From: DATLGB01 sp963726825
Lineage (GTDB): Bacteria > Actinomycetota > Thermoleophilia > Solirubrobacterales > Solirubrobacteraceae
Assembly (NCBI GenBank): GCA_963726825.1
Contig: CAVSDT010000002.1
Coordinates: 1,922,001 to 1,986,000 of the forward strand
Direction: 5' to 3'
Length of the DNA: 64,000 nucleotides
The first letter of the stretch is position 1, and every line of letters begins with the position of its first letter. A program made the translations under genes and the position numbers. The notes beneath the pieces were generated by a model, which was given only the letters and a program-made list of their open reading frames with translations, did not search any database and was not told the DNA's origin. Positions 8,444 to 19,758 of this stretch are shown here, piece by piece.

Positions 8444-9421
8444 CTACGAGATGGCGACCATCCGCTCGATCGGCACCCGGGCGCGCTCGGCGATGACCGG
8501 GTCGACCTTCACGACCGGGTCCAGGTCGCGCAGGGCGTCGCGCAGCTTCGGGAGCGTGATCATCTTCATGAACTGGCACACCGCGGTGCGGTTGGCCGGG
8601 ACGAAGGTGACGTCCGGCGCCGCCATCTGGAGCGGATGGAGCATCCCCGTCTCCGTCGCGACGATGGCGGTGGAGCCCGGCGCGGCGTTCTGCGCGTAGG
8701 CCAGCATCCCGCCCGTGGAGAGCAGGTGGACGCCTTCGGACTCGACGTCGCCGGCGGCGACGTACTCCATCACGGAGGTGGAGCAGCCGCACTCGGGGTG
8801 GATGAGGAAGTCCGCGCCGGGGTGCTCGCCGCGCGTGGCGGCGATGTCGGACGGGCGGATGCCGGCGTGCACGTGGCACTCGCCGTCCCAGACGTGCATC
8901 GGGCGCCCGACCTGCTTCTCCACGTAGGCGCCGAGGAACATGTCCGGGCCGAAGAGGATCTCGGTGTCGGCGCCGTGCTCGCGGTAGATGTGCTCGACGA
9001 CCTGGACGGCGTTGGCCGACGTGCAGCAGTAGTCGGTCTCGGCCTTGACCTCGGCGGTCGTGTTGACGTACATCACGACGATCGCGCCCGGGTGCCTGGC
9101 CTTCCACTCGCGCAGCTGCGCGGCGGTGATGGAGTCGGCCAGCGAGCAGCCGGCGTCGAGGTCGGGCAGCAGCACGGTCTTCTCCGGCGAGAGGATCGAG
9201 GCGGTCTCGGCCATGAAGTGCACGCCGCAGAACGCGATCACGTCGGCGTCGGCGGCCGCCGCGCGCTGGGAGAGGCCGAGCGAGTCCCCCACGTAGTCGG
9301 CCACGCCCTGGATCTCGGGCAGCTCGTAGTTGTGGGCCAGGATCACGGCGTTGCGCTCGGCGGCGAGGCTGCGGACCTCGTCGGCGAGGGCGATGGTGTT
9401 CTCGAGCGCGAGGAGCGTCAT
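8444..9421 (-). CDS. nadA: Quinolinate synthase A
   Basis: Radical-free 4Fe-4S enzyme (325 aa) that condenses iminoaspartate and dihydroxyacetone phosphate into quinolinate for NAD synthesis. Family motifs ILAHNYE, FCGVHFMAETA, LPDLDAGCSLAD, TDYCCTSANA and HPECGCST are present, supplying the conserved cluster cysteines. The ATG at 9421 overlaps the nadC stop as ATGA. No nadB gene (aspartate oxidase) is adjacent, so iminoaspartate must come from an enzyme encoded elsewhere. Confidence 0.95.
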   Translation of the reverse strand: MTLLALENTIALADEVRSLAAERNAVILAHNYELPEIQGVADYVGDSLGLSQRAAAADADVIAFCGVHFMAETASILSPEKTVLLPDLDAGCSLADSITAAQLREWKARHPGAIVVMYVNTTAEVKAETDYCCTSANAVQVVEHIYREHGADTEILFGPDMFLGAYVEKQVGRPMHVWDGECHVHAGIRPSDIAATRGEHPGADFLIHPECGCSTSVMEYVAAGDVESEGVHLLSTGGMLAYAQNAAPGSTAIVATETGMLHPLQMAAPDVTFVPANRTAVCQFMKMITLPKLRDALRDLDPVVKVDPVIAERARVPIERMVAIS

Positions 9422-10269
9422 GAGGGCAGTGCCTCCAGGGAGAGGGAGAGGTCCAGCGCGGGCGCGGAATGCGTGAGCCACCCGATCGAGACGAAGTCTA
9501 GCCCCTTTATGGTCGCATAGACCACAACTGTCTCGGGCGTGATCCCCCCGGAGGCCTCGAGCTCCGCCCGGCCGCCGACCTGCGCCACCGCGGCGGCGAC
9601 CTGCGCCGGGGTCATGTTGTCCAGCAGCAGGCGGTCCGCGCCGCCGGCGAGGGCGGCGTCGATCTCGGCCGCATCGCGCACCTCCGTGGTGACCTGCAGA
9701 TCCGGGCGGGCCGTCTTGGCCGCGCGCGTGGCGCGCTCCACCCCGCCGCCGAGCGCCGAGTGGTTCTCCTTGACCATGATCGCGTCGAAGAGGCCGCCGC
9801 GGTGGTTGGTCGCCCCGCCGAGCGCGACGGCCTGCTTCTCGAGCTGCCGCATGCCGGGGGTCGTCTTGCGCGTGTCCAGGATCGTGGCGGTGCCGCCGGC
9901 CTCGCGGACCGCCCGGACGACCTGCGCGGTCGTGGTGGCCACGCCCGAGAGCCGCTGCATGAGGTTCAGCGCCGTCCGCTCCGCGGTCAGGAGCGCGCGC
10001 GCCTGCCCCTCCACGCGCAGCGCGACGGTCCCCGGCCCGCTCCACGTGCCCTCCTGCCCCGAGGTGACCTCGCACCCGGGGTCCAGCCGGCGGAAGACGG
10101 CGATCCCGGCCTCGATCCCGGCGAGCACGCCGGGGGCCTTCTGGGTGACGGTCGCGACCGCGCGCGCGTCGGCGTCGATGGTGGCGGCGACGGTCGCGTC
10201 GCCGTCCCCGACGTCCTCGGCGAGGGCGCGTTCGACGAGGTCGAGCAGGACGGATCCGGAGGCGGGCAT
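9418..10269 (-). CDS. nadC: Nicotinate-nucleotide pyrophosphorylase (carboxylating)
   Basis: Quinolinate phosphoribosyltransferase (283 aa), converting quinolinate and PRPP to nicotinate mononucleotide, CO2 and PPi; it is the step after NadA. Recognisable segments are LNLMQRLSGVAT, ILDTRKTTPGMR, the GGATNHRGGLFDAIMVKENH strip and LEASGGI near the C-terminus. Normal length. It starts 18 bp after the preceding PLP-enzyme gene and overlaps nadA by four bases, so NAD genes are coupled. Confidence 0.95.
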   Translation of the reverse strand: MPASGSVLLDLVERALAEDVGDGDATVAATIDADARAVATVTQKAPGVLAGIEAGIAVFRRLDPGCEVTSGQEGTWSGPGTVALRVEGQARALLTAERTALNLMQRLSGVATTTAQVVRAVREAGGTATILDTRKTTPGMRQLEKQAVALGGATNHRGGLFDAIMVKENHSALGGGVERATRAAKTARPDLQVTTEVRDAAEIDAALAGGADRLLLDNMTPAQVAAAVAQVGGRAELEASGGITPETVVVYATIKGLDFVSIGWLTHSAPALDLSLSLEALPS

Positions 10270-10287
10270 CAGCGCCGAGGCTATGGC

Positions 10288-11757
10288 TCAGGCGACGACG
10301 TGCAGCGTGGCGAACGTCGGGTCCGATGCGCCGTGCAGTCGCGCGCCGGCGGCGACGAGCTCGCGCAGGTAGGCCACGACCTCGGCGGTGACCCGCTCAC
10401 CCGGCAGCAGGGCCGGGATGCCCGGCGGGTAGCCGGCGATCGACTCGGCCGAGACCCGGCCCACCGCATCGTCGACGGCGACGGCCTCCGACGCTCCCAG
10501 GAACGCCTCGCGCGGGGTCATCGCGACCTCGTTGTGCAGGGCCTGGATCGCGCGCGTCAGGGCGGCGGACTCGCCGGGGCGCTGGATGCGCTCCACGGTC
10601 TGCGCCAGGTCGTGGGAGAAGCGGTCGAGGTCCTCCGTCGGTTGCGCGATGCCGAGGACGAGGACGAACGTCGCGTGGGTGGCGAGCTCGACCTGGACGT
10701 CGTTGACGCTGCGCAGCGACGCGGCGACCTCGTAGCCGGTGCGCCCGGTCCCCCGCACGTCGACGACGACGCGCAGCGGGTCCCACGCGGCGACGCCGGG
10801 CCGGCCGACGAGCCCCTCGCCGACGACCGCCACGCCGTCGATGGCGTCGATCTCGGCGTGGAGCTTGCGCACGGCGGTCAGCGTGCGGCTGAGCAGCGCC
10901 TCGCCGTGGACGGCGAGCTGGCGCCGCGCAGCGTCCAGGGACGCCATCAGCAGCGCGCTCGGCGAGGTGGTGCGGGTGAGGCGGACCGAGCGGGCGAGGC
11001 GCTCCGGGTCGATCCGGCCGGTCGGGGCGACGTGGAGCATCGCCGACTGGGTGAGCGACCCGACGATCTTGTGCGTCGAGGTCAGCGCCGCGTCCGCGCC
11101 GACCTGCAGCGCGCTCGGCGGCACGCCGGGGTGGAAGCCGAAGTGCGGGCCCCACGACTGGTCGACGACGAGCGGGACGCCGCGCGCGTGGCAGACGGCG
11201 GCGAGCGCCTCGACGTCGGCTGCGAGCCCGTAGTAGGTCGGGGAGACGAGCATCGCCGCCGTCGCGCCGGGGGTCTGCTCCAGCGCCGCCTCGAGCGCCT
11301 CGGGCGTGACGCCGTGCGCCATGCCGAGCTCCTCCTCGTAGGTCGGCGCGACGAACGTCGGGACGCCCCCGGAGAGGACGAGGCCGTCGACGGCGGAGCC
11401 GTGCGCGTTGCGCTGCAGCACCACGGGCGCGCCGAGTGGTGCGAGCGCCAGGCACAGCGCGTGGTTGCCCTGGGTCGCCCCGTTGGTGAGGAAGAACGTG
11501 CGCACGGCGCCGTGCGCCTCGGCGGCGAGGTGCTCGGCGAGCTCGTACGGCGTCGGCTTGGGCCCGAGGTCGATCCCCTCGATGTCCTGCGGGACGTCGA
11601 GCTGCAGCGCCTGCCAGCCGATCGCGGCGCGCAGGCCGGGGTCGGCGCCCGCCCCGCCCTTGTGGCCGGGGACGTGGAAGCGGGTGGATCCGCGGAAGCC
11701 GTGGGCGACCAGCGCGTCGAGGTAGGGGGCGGTGGGCTGCTCGCTCACCGCGCGCAC
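10288..11757 (-). CDS. Orn/Lys/Arg decarboxylase family PLP enzyme
   Basis: PLP-dependent fold-type I decarboxylase of the short Bacillus SpeA/YaaO type (489 aa). VPGHKGG at 29-35 is the family N-terminal signature. Lys230 in STHKIVGS is the Schiff-base lysine, and LVVDQSWGPH supplies the cofactor-binding Asp. A smaller C-terminal domain completes the fold. It probably makes a polyamine precursor (agmatine, cadaverine or putrescine), substrate not assignable. The gene begins one base after the prfB stop codon. Confidence 0.9.
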   Translation of the reverse strand: MRAVSEQPTAPYLDALVAHGFRGSTRFHVPGHKGGAGADPGLRAAIGWQALQLDVPQDIEGIDLGPKPTPYELAEHLAAEAHGAVRTFFLTNGATQGNHALCLALAPLGAPVVLQRNAHGSAVDGLVLSGGVPTFVAPTYEEELGMAHGVTPEALEAALEQTPGATAAMLVSPTYYGLAADVEALAAVCHARGVPLVVDQSWGPHFGFHPGVPPSALQVGADAALTSTHKIVGSLTQSAMLHVAPTGRIDPERLARSVRLTRTTSPSALLMASLDAARRQLAVHGEALLSRTLTAVRKLHAEIDAIDGVAVVGEGLVGRPGVAAWDPLRVVVDVRGTGRTGYEVAASLRSVNDVQVELATHATFVLVLGIAQPTEDLDRFSHDLAQTVERIQRPGESAALTRAIQALHNEVAMTPREAFLGASEAVAVDDAVGRVSAESIAGYPPGIPALLPGERVTAEVVAYLRELVAAGARLHGASDPTFATLHVVA

Positions 11758-11758
11758 C

Positions 11759-12877
11759 TTACGTGCCCGCGGCTTGGAGGAGGTAGGCGCGCACGAAGCC
11801 GTCCAGATCGCCGTCGAGGACCTTCGACGCGTCGCCCTGCTCGTAGTCGGTGCGGTGGTCCTTGACCATCGTGTACGGGTTGAGCACGTAGGAGCGGATC
11901 TGGGAGCCCCAGCCGACGTCCATCGCCTCGCCGCGCTCCTTCGCGATCTCCTCGCGGCGCTCGCGCTCGGCCTTCTCCACGAGCTTGGAGGTCAGCATCT
12001 TCATCGCGGTCAGCCGGTTGGCGGTCTGCGAGCGCTCGTTCTGGCACTGCACGACGATCCCGGAGGGGCGGTGGGTGATCCGCACGGCCGAGTCGGTCTT
12101 GTTGACGTGCTGGCCACCGGCGCCGGACGCGCGGTAGGTGTCGACCTGCAGGTCGTCCGCGTTGATCTCGATCTCGCCCGCCTCCTCCACGACGGGGGCG
12201 ACCTCGACACCGGCGAACGCCGTCTGACGACGCCCCTGCGCGTCGAACGGCGAGATCCGCACGAGTCGGTGGACACCCTTCTCGGCGCCGTAGAGGCCGT
12301 AGGCGTTCTCGCCCGAGACCTGGAACGTGGCCGACTTGATGCCCGCCTCGTCCCCCGGGCTCGCCTCCAGCAGCTCGACCTTGAAGCCGCGGCTCTCGGC
12401 CCAGCGGCTCTCCATCCGCAGGACCATCTCCGCCCAGTCCTGGGCGTCGGTGCCGCCCGCGCCGGCGTTGACGGTCACGAGCGCGTCGCCCGCGTCGTAG
12501 CGGCCGGAGAACAGGCGCTCGAGCTCGAGCTCCTCCAGGCGCGCCTCGATCGAGTCGAGCGTCTCCTCGAGCTCCGTCGCGAGCTCCTCGTCCTCGCCCG
12601 CCATCGCGACGAGGTCATCGAGGTCGGCGGCGTCGGCCTGCAGGCCGGTGAACGTCTCGAGGCGGCGGGAGACGCGCGAGTGCTCCGCGCTGACCTTCGC
12701 CGCGCCGTCGGGGTCGTCCCAGAAGCCGGGCTCGCCCATCTGGGCCTCGAGCTCGTCGGCCGTCGCCTGCAGCGCGGCGGGCTCGAGGTAGGCGGCGAGC
12801 TGCTCGAGCTGCGCGCGGATGGTGGTGATCCGCTGCGGAGTCGGGACGGACGACGAGGCGGCTGCCATGGGGCTCAT
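11759..12877 (-). CDS. prfB: Peptide chain release factor 2
   Basis: RF2 (372 aa) recognises UGA and UAA stop codons and releases the peptide. The catalytic GGQ is at 254-256 in SGAGGQHVNK, and the stop-codon-reading SPF tripeptide is at 209-211. The reading frame is continuous from ATG 12877, so the programmed +1 frameshift that controls RF2 in many bacteria is absent, as is usual in this phylum. A second ATG three codons in is an alternative start. Confidence 0.96.
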   Translation of the reverse strand: MSPMAAASSSVPTPQRITTIRAQLEQLAAYLEPAALQATADELEAQMGEPGFWDDPDGAAKVSAEHSRVSRRLETFTGLQADAADLDDLVAMAGEDEELATELEETLDSIEARLEELELERLFSGRYDAGDALVTVNAGAGGTDAQDWAEMVLRMESRWAESRGFKVELLEASPGDEAGIKSATFQVSGENAYGLYGAEKGVHRLVRISPFDAQGRRQTAFAGVEVAPVVEEAGEIEINADDLQVDTYRASGAGGQHVNKTDSAVRITHRPSGIVVQCQNERSQTANRLTAMKMLTSKLVEKAERERREEIAKERGEAMDVGWGSQIRSYVLNPYTMVKDHRTDYEQGDASKVLDGDLDGFVRAYLLQAAGT

Positions 12878-12955
12878 CGTACGACGACGAGCCGAGCAGC
12901 CGCCCCGTGGAGGATTCGTCCGCTCCGGGGGGTCCTGGGGGGAGGAAGCGTGGTG

Positions 12956-13252
12956 CTAGGCGGCGTGGCCGAGCCGCATGCGGCTGAACGTCGCGGCGGT
13001 CGCGGCGCGGTCGGCGATGCGCAGCTGCTTGGCGCGGATGCGCAGCACGGCCGTCATGTCGGCGGTGGCGGTGAACGGGTCGGCGACCGTGCGGCCGTCG
13101 GCGATGCCCACGGCGGCGACGGGGCGGCCGTCGCGCTCGGCCAGGAGGACCTCGCCCCGGGGGACGGGGCGGGAGTCGAGGGCGGCCAGGCGCAGCACGA
13201 GGGACTCGTCTGCCTCCCGGGCGGGTCGGATGGTGATGGAGGGGGAGGTCAT
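12956..13252 (-). CDS. Small half-GNAT-like protein
   Basis: A 98-aa protein beginning MTSPSITIRPAREAD, which resembles the N-terminal strand and helix of GNAT acetyltransferases. It then has a strand pair EVLLAERDGRPVAAVGI, followed by ADPFTATADMTAVLRIRAKQL. It ends before the acetyl-CoA-binding motif, so acetyltransferase activity is unlikely. Such half-GNAT proteins recur in high-GC actinobacteria. An upstream ATG at 13312 would extend into the regulator promoter region. Transcribed divergently from the LysR gene, 71 bp away. Confidence 0.65.
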   Translation of the reverse strand: MTSPSITIRPAREADESLVLRLAALDSRPVPRGEVLLAERDGRPVAAVGIADGRTVADPFTATADMTAVLRIRAKQLRIADRAATAATFSRMRLGHAA

Positions 13253-13323
13253 GGTGCACATGATGACTGACGCAACCATCCAGTCCCAGTCGACCTTCTT
13301 GGGTTTTTCCATAAGCTCAGCTG
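13253..13323. promoter_or_regulatory. Divergent promoter region of the half-GNAT and LysR genes
   Basis: The 71-bp gap contains the only T-rich run nearby, CTTGGGTTTTTCCATAAG (13298-13315), which has imperfect dyad symmetry (CTT/AAG ends) reminiscent of LysR-type T-N11-A boxes. A CATAAG near 13310 would place transcription close to the LysR ATG. Assignment is by position and weak symmetry only. Confidence 0.3.
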
Positions 13324-14250
13324 ATGCTCGACCTGCGCCGTCTCCGCCTCCTGCGTGAGCTGCGCGACCGTGGGACCATCGCGGCCGTCGCCGACGCGCT
13401 CAACTACACGCCGTCCGCCGTCTCCCAGCAGCTGGCCCAGCTGGAGAAGGAGGCGGGCGTGCCGCTGCTGGACCGCGTCGGCCGTGGCGTCAAGCTCACG
13501 GACGCCGCGCATCGCCTCGCCGACCACACGGAGTCGGTGATCATGCGGCTCGAGAGCGCGGAGGCCGAGCTGCAGGCCTCCGCCGGCGAGGTGCGTGGCC
13601 GCGTGCTCGCCGCGGCGTTCCAGACCGTGGCCCGCTCCCTGCTGCTGCCGGTGCTGCGGTCGCTGCGCGAGGCGCACCCGCGCCTGCGCGTGGAGCTCGA
13701 CGAGATGGAGTCCGAGGAGGCGCTCCCGCTCCTGCGCGGCGGCGAGATCGACCTCGCGATCGTGGAGGAGTACCCGCGGGCGCCGCGGGCGATCGACGCG
13801 GCCTTCGAGCGCCTCGAGATCGCCGTGGACCGCATCGTCCTCGCGCTCCCGGAGGGCCATCCGGCGGCGGAGAGCGGCGAGCCGGTGCGGTTGCGCTCCC
13901 TTGCCGGGGAGGCGTGGGCCACGACGCAGCCCGGCACGCTGTTCCGTGACGTGTTCGTGCAGACCTGTCGCTCGCGCGGCGGCTTCGAGCCGCGGGTGCG
14001 CCACCGCGCCAACGACGTCCAGCTGCTGCTGCAGCTCGTGGCGAACCGGCAGGCGGTGGCGATGGTCCCCGCACTCAGCCAGCCCCAGGCGGTCGAGGGC
14101 GTCGTGGTGCGCCCGCTGGCGGGCGGCTCGCTCGCCCGGTCCCTGCTCGTGATCGCCCGCCAGGGCGCGGCGCAGCGGCCCGCGGTGGTGGCGGTCGTGG
14201 ACGCCCTGCGCGAGCAGGCCGCCGCGATCGGCCTCGAGCCCCCCGCGTGA
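13324..14250 (+). CDS. LysR family transcriptional regulator
   Basis: LysR-type regulator (308 aa). A winged helix-turn-helix occupies residues 1-62 (AAVADALNYTPSAVSQQLAQLE is the recognition region), followed by a linker helix and a periplasmic-binding-protein-like effector domain from about 88 onwards. Regulators of this class usually control a divergently transcribed neighbour and themselves; the divergent half-GNAT gene is the obvious local candidate. Effector unknown. Confidence 0.92.
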   Translation: MLDLRRLRLLRELRDRGTIAAVADALNYTPSAVSQQLAQLEKEAGVPLLDRVGRGVKLTDAAHRLADHTESVIMRLESAEAELQASAGEVRGRVLAAAFQTVARSLLLPVLRSLREAHPRLRVELDEMESEEALPLLRGGEIDLAIVEEYPRAPRAIDAAFERLEIAVDRIVLALPEGHPAAESGEPVRLRSLAGEAWATTQPGTLFRDVFVQTCRSRGGFEPRVRHRANDVQLLLQLVANRQAVAMVPALSQPQAVEGVVVRPLAGGSLARSLLVIARQGAAQRPAVVAVVDALREQAAAIGLEPPA

Positions 14251-14360
14251 CGAAACCGCAACGCCCCTTCCCGAACCGCGCGGGGTCCCGCAACGTGGCC
14301 GAGGATGCCCGCCACCGCCACCGCCACCGCCACCCGCCGTCCCGCCGCCGCCTCCGCCCC

Positions 14361-14407
14361 GCGAGAACCGAATTGCCCGGCTGTCAGCCGGCGAAATCGG
14401 TTCTCGC
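14361..14407. repeat. 47-bp near-perfect palindrome
   Basis: GCGAGAACCGA (14361-14371) pairs with TCGGTTCTCGC (14397-14407), TT (14373-14374) with AA (14394-14395), and CCGGCT (14377-14382) with AGCCGG (14386-14391) around a GTC loop: 19 of 22 possible pairs about one axis. No T-run follows, so it is not a classic terminator. It lies between the LysR stop and the coding body of the AbiEi/DUF559 gene, where that gene's start codon should be. It may be a REP-type mobile palindrome, an operator or a terminator. Confidence 0.75.
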
Positions 14408-15256
14408 GAGATCGGGGCCTGGGCTGAGCGCCACTACGGGCTCATCTCGCGGCGCAAGCTCCTCGCGCTGGGCCTCTCCGCGGACCAGATCGACTGGCGC
14501 ATCGCGGACGGGCAGCTGCGCCCGGCGAGCCGGGGGGTCTTCTTCGTCGGCCACCGCTCCGGCGTCCCCGGGCAGCGCGAGGCGCTGGCGCTCGCCGCCG
14601 CCGGCCCGGGGGCCCAGCTGAGCGGGCCGAGCGCGGCGAGCTGGCGGGGGATGACCGAGCCGTGGCGCGGGCCGATCCACCTGATCGTGCCCGCCGCGCG
14701 GGGCCGCAGCCCCGCCGGGGTGGTCCGGCACGTCGACCGTCTCGACGCGGCGGACCGCGGCGTGGTCCGCGGCCTCGCGTGCGTGACGCCCGCGCGCGCG
14801 GCGATGGACCTCCCGCCCGCGCATCTGCGCCAGGCGCTGCAGTGGCTGCTGCGCAACGCGGTCGCGATCGAGGCGCTGGTCGAGCGCATGCGCGGGCGCC
14901 GCGGGGCGAAGGCCTTCCGCGCCGAGGTGGCCCAGCTCGTCCCCCAGCTCGCCCACACCATGAGCGAGCTGGAGGCGCGGTTCGTCCGGCTCTGCCGTCG
15001 CCACGGCCTGCCGCTGCCGCTCGTCAACGGGACGCTGGCCGGCGGCGATCTGCTCGACTGCACCTGGCCCGGCAGCCGACTCGTCGTCGAGCTCGACGGC
15101 CGCCGCTGGCACGAGCACCGCGACCGGGAGGACCGGGCGCGCGACCGGCGCCGCATCCTCGAGGGGCGACTGCCGTTCCGCTACGGCTGGTGGGACGTCA
15201 CCCGCGACGGCGCGGCGACCGCGGCCGAGGTGGGCGCGGCGCTCGCCGTCGGCTAG
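14381..15256 (+). CDS. AbiEi-like / DUF559 domain protein, start codon unresolved
   Basis: An N-terminal AbiEi-type winged-helix domain (from AWAERHYGLISRRKLLALG at about 14420, then RPASRGVFFVGH) is joined to a C-terminal DUF559 domain resembling PD-(D/E)XK nucleases (ELEARFVRLCRRHGLPLP, then LLDCTWP and LVVELDGRRWHEH). Such fusions are common in Solirubrobacterales-like genomes, where their role is unclear. The frame is intact to TAG 15256, but there is no in-frame ATG, GTG or TTG between the LysR gene and codon Met at 14651, which is deep inside the domain. The coordinate given is a CTG (14381) inside the palindrome and is only a placeholder. The gene may be 5'-disrupted. It converges on secA. 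Confidence 0.6.
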   Translation: MSAGEIGSREIGAWAERHYGLISRRKLLALGLSADQIDWRIADGQLRPASRGVFFVGHRSGVPGQREALALAAAGPGAQLSGPSAASWRGMTEPWRGPIHLIVPAARGRSPAGVVRHVDRLDAADRGVVRGLACVTPARAAMDLPPAHLRQALQWLLRNAVAIEALVERMRGRRGAKAFRAEVAQLVPQLAHTMSELEARFVRLCRRHGLPLPLVNGTLAGGDLLDCTWPGSRLVVELDGRRWHEHRDREDRARDRRRILEGRLPFRYGWWDVTRDGAATAAEVGAALAVG

Positions 15257-15272
15257 GGCGCCGGCGTGCGCT

Positions 15273-18095
<2,823 letters not shown>

Positions 18096-18134
18096 GTCTT
18101 CCAGCCTAGAACGGCGCGGCGGGCAGCGTGCCGG

Positions 18135-18539
18135 TCAGGTCGAGGCGCCCCCAGAGGCGTAGTCGGCGTCGGTCACGTGCTCCTGCCAGTGGGTCGTGGC
18201 GCCGTCGTCACCGGTCTCCTGCACGGCCATGTGGGTCATCGGGCCGCCAGGCCCCGCACCGTGCCAATGGCGCTCGTCCGGCGCGAAGGTGACCTTGTCG
18301 CCCGGCTGCAGATCGCGGACCTCGGTGTCGGTGCCGACCCGCGCGACGCCCTCCAGCACGAGCAGCGTCTGGCCGCGCGGGTGGGTGTGCCACGCCGTTC
18401 GCGCCGCGGCCTGGAAGCTGACGCGCAGGGCGACGGTGGCGGACCCGGAGCCGACCACCCGCTCCATGCGCACCTCCCCCGTGAACCAGTCGGCGGGGCC
18501 GGGGACGACGTCGGCGGACGCGGCGGGGACGATCTCCAT
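18135..18539 (-). CDS. Cupin domain protein
   Basis: Small single-domain cupin (134 aa from ATG 18539). Cupin motif 1 is visible as AWHTHPRGQTLLVLEG (two His and a Gln as metal ligands) and motif 2 as PGDKVTFAPDERHWHG. Metal-dependent isomerases, dioxygenases and carboxymuconolactone-type enzymes have this shape; no specific reaction can be named. It lies between glgA and secA in the same direction, 61 bp after glgA. Confidence 0.85.
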   Translation of the reverse strand: MEIVPAASADVVPGPADWFTGEVRMERVVGSGSATVALRVSFQAAARTAWHTHPRGQTLLVLEGVARVGTDTEVRDLQPGDKVTFAPDERHWHGAGPGGPMTHMAVQETGDDGATTHWQEHVTDADYASGGAST

Positions 18540-18600
18540 GCCGGTGTTGTACTCCGACGCGCGTCGGGACGCACCGCCCCGAACCACGGGGGGATCGCCG

Positions 18601-19758
18601 CTAGCCCGTCAGCTCGCGGTACAGCGCGACGGTCTGGGCCGCGATCGCGGCCCAGTCGAACGCCTCCACGGCACGGCGGCGGCCCGCCTCGCCCATCGCC
18701 CGGGCGCGGGCGGGATCGGCGATCAGCGCGTTGACGCGGGCGGCGATGCCGGCCGCGAAGCCCTGCGGGTCGGCCGGCTCGATCGTGCCGGGCGCCGCCT
18801 CGAACGGGACGAGCAGGCCGGTCTCGCCGTCCACGACGACCTCGACGATGCCGCCGGTGGCGGTGGCCACGACCGCGGCCTCGCAGGCCATCGCCTCGAG
18901 GTTGACGATCCCGAGCGGCTCGTAGATCGACGGGCAGGCGAACACCGTCGCGTGGCTGAGCAGCTGGATGACGTCCGGCTTGGGCAGCATCTCCTGGATC
19001 CAGAAGACGCCGTCGCGGCGCTTGCGCAGCTCCGCCACGCCGGCCTCGACCTCGGCGAGGATCTCCGGGGTGTCGGGCGCGCCGGCGCAGAGGACGAGCT
19101 GGGCGGCGGGATCGAACTCCAGCGCCGCGCGCAGCAGGTGCGGCACGCCCTTCTGACGCGTGATGCGCCCGACGAAGACCACGGACGGGCGGCCGGGATC
19201 GATCCCGAGGCGGTCCAGGACGTCGGTCCCCTCGTCGCGGGCGTACTCGTCCGCGTCGATGCCGTTGTAGATCGTGCGCACCCGCGCAGGGTCGATCGCC
19301 GGGTAGCAGTCGAGGATGTCCGCGCGCGAGCCGTCCGAGACGGCGATGACCGCGTCGGCCGCCTCCAGCGCGGTCCGCTCGCACCAGCTCGACAGGGCGT
19401 AGCCGCCCCCGAGCTGCTCGGCCTTCCACGGCCGCAGCGGTTCGAGCGAGTGGACGGTGGCGACGTGCGGGATGTCGCCCCGCAGCGCGGCGAGGTGCCC
19501 CCCGAGCTGCGCGTACCAGGTGTGGGAGTGCACGACGTCGGCGTCCACCCGGTCGGCCATCGCCAGATCGACCGACATGGCCTGGAGCGCGCCGTCGCGG
19601 AGGCCCTCCCACGGCTCGTGTGCGACGTCGCCCGTCCCCCAGGCGTGGACGCTGAGGTCGACCTCGCGGCGCAGTTCGCGGGCGAGGTACTCGACGTGGA
19701 CGCCGGCCCCGCCGTACACGGCGGGCGGGAACTCGCGCGTGAGCAGCGCGACCCTCAC
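18601..19758 (-). CDS. glgA: GlgA/GlgM-type glycosyltransferase
   Basis: GT4-family, GT-B-fold glycosyltransferase (385 aa). It starts with VRVALLTREFPPAVYGGAGVHVEYLA, which closely matches the mycobacterial enzyme (Rv1212c) now known as GlgM, a maltose-1-phosphate synthase using ADP-glucose and glucose-1-phosphate. The donor-site region RITRQKGVPHLL and the EPLGIVNLEAMA motif with its conserved Glu are present. The GTG start overlaps glgC by four bases. As its two presumed substrates are made by the two preceding genes (Pgm and GlgC), maltose-1-phosphate synthesis is at least as likely as classical glycogen synthesis. Confidence 0.92.
   Translation of the reverse strand: MRVALLTREFPPAVYGGAGVHVEYLARELRREVDLSVHAWGTGDVAHEPWEGLRDGALQAMSVDLAMADRVDADVVHSHTWYAQLGGHLAALRGDIPHVATVHSLEPLRPWKAEQLGGGYALSSWCERTALEAADAVIAVSDGSRADILDCYPAIDPARVRTIYNGIDADEYARDEGTDVLDRLGIDPGRPSVVFVGRITRQKGVPHLLRAALEFDPAAQLVLCAGAPDTPEILAEVEAGVAELRKRRDGVFWIQEMLPKPDVIQLLSHATVFACPSIYEPLGIVNLEAMACEAAVVATATGGIVEVVVDGETGLLVPFEAAPGTIEPADPQGFAAGIAARVNALIADPARARAMGEAGRRRAVEAFDWAAIAAQTVALYRELTG

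Noticed and set aside
11759..12877. Programmed frameshift in prfB
   Set aside because: The frame is continuous from the ATG with no internal TGA near codon 25, so no frameshift is needed.
14247..14621. GTG-initiated frame overlapping the LysR stop (124 aa)
   Set aside because: It is His/Arg/Pro-rich and in a different frame from the AbiEi/DUF559 protein, and it shows no family motif. It could only lead into that gene by a frameshift, for which there is no evidence.
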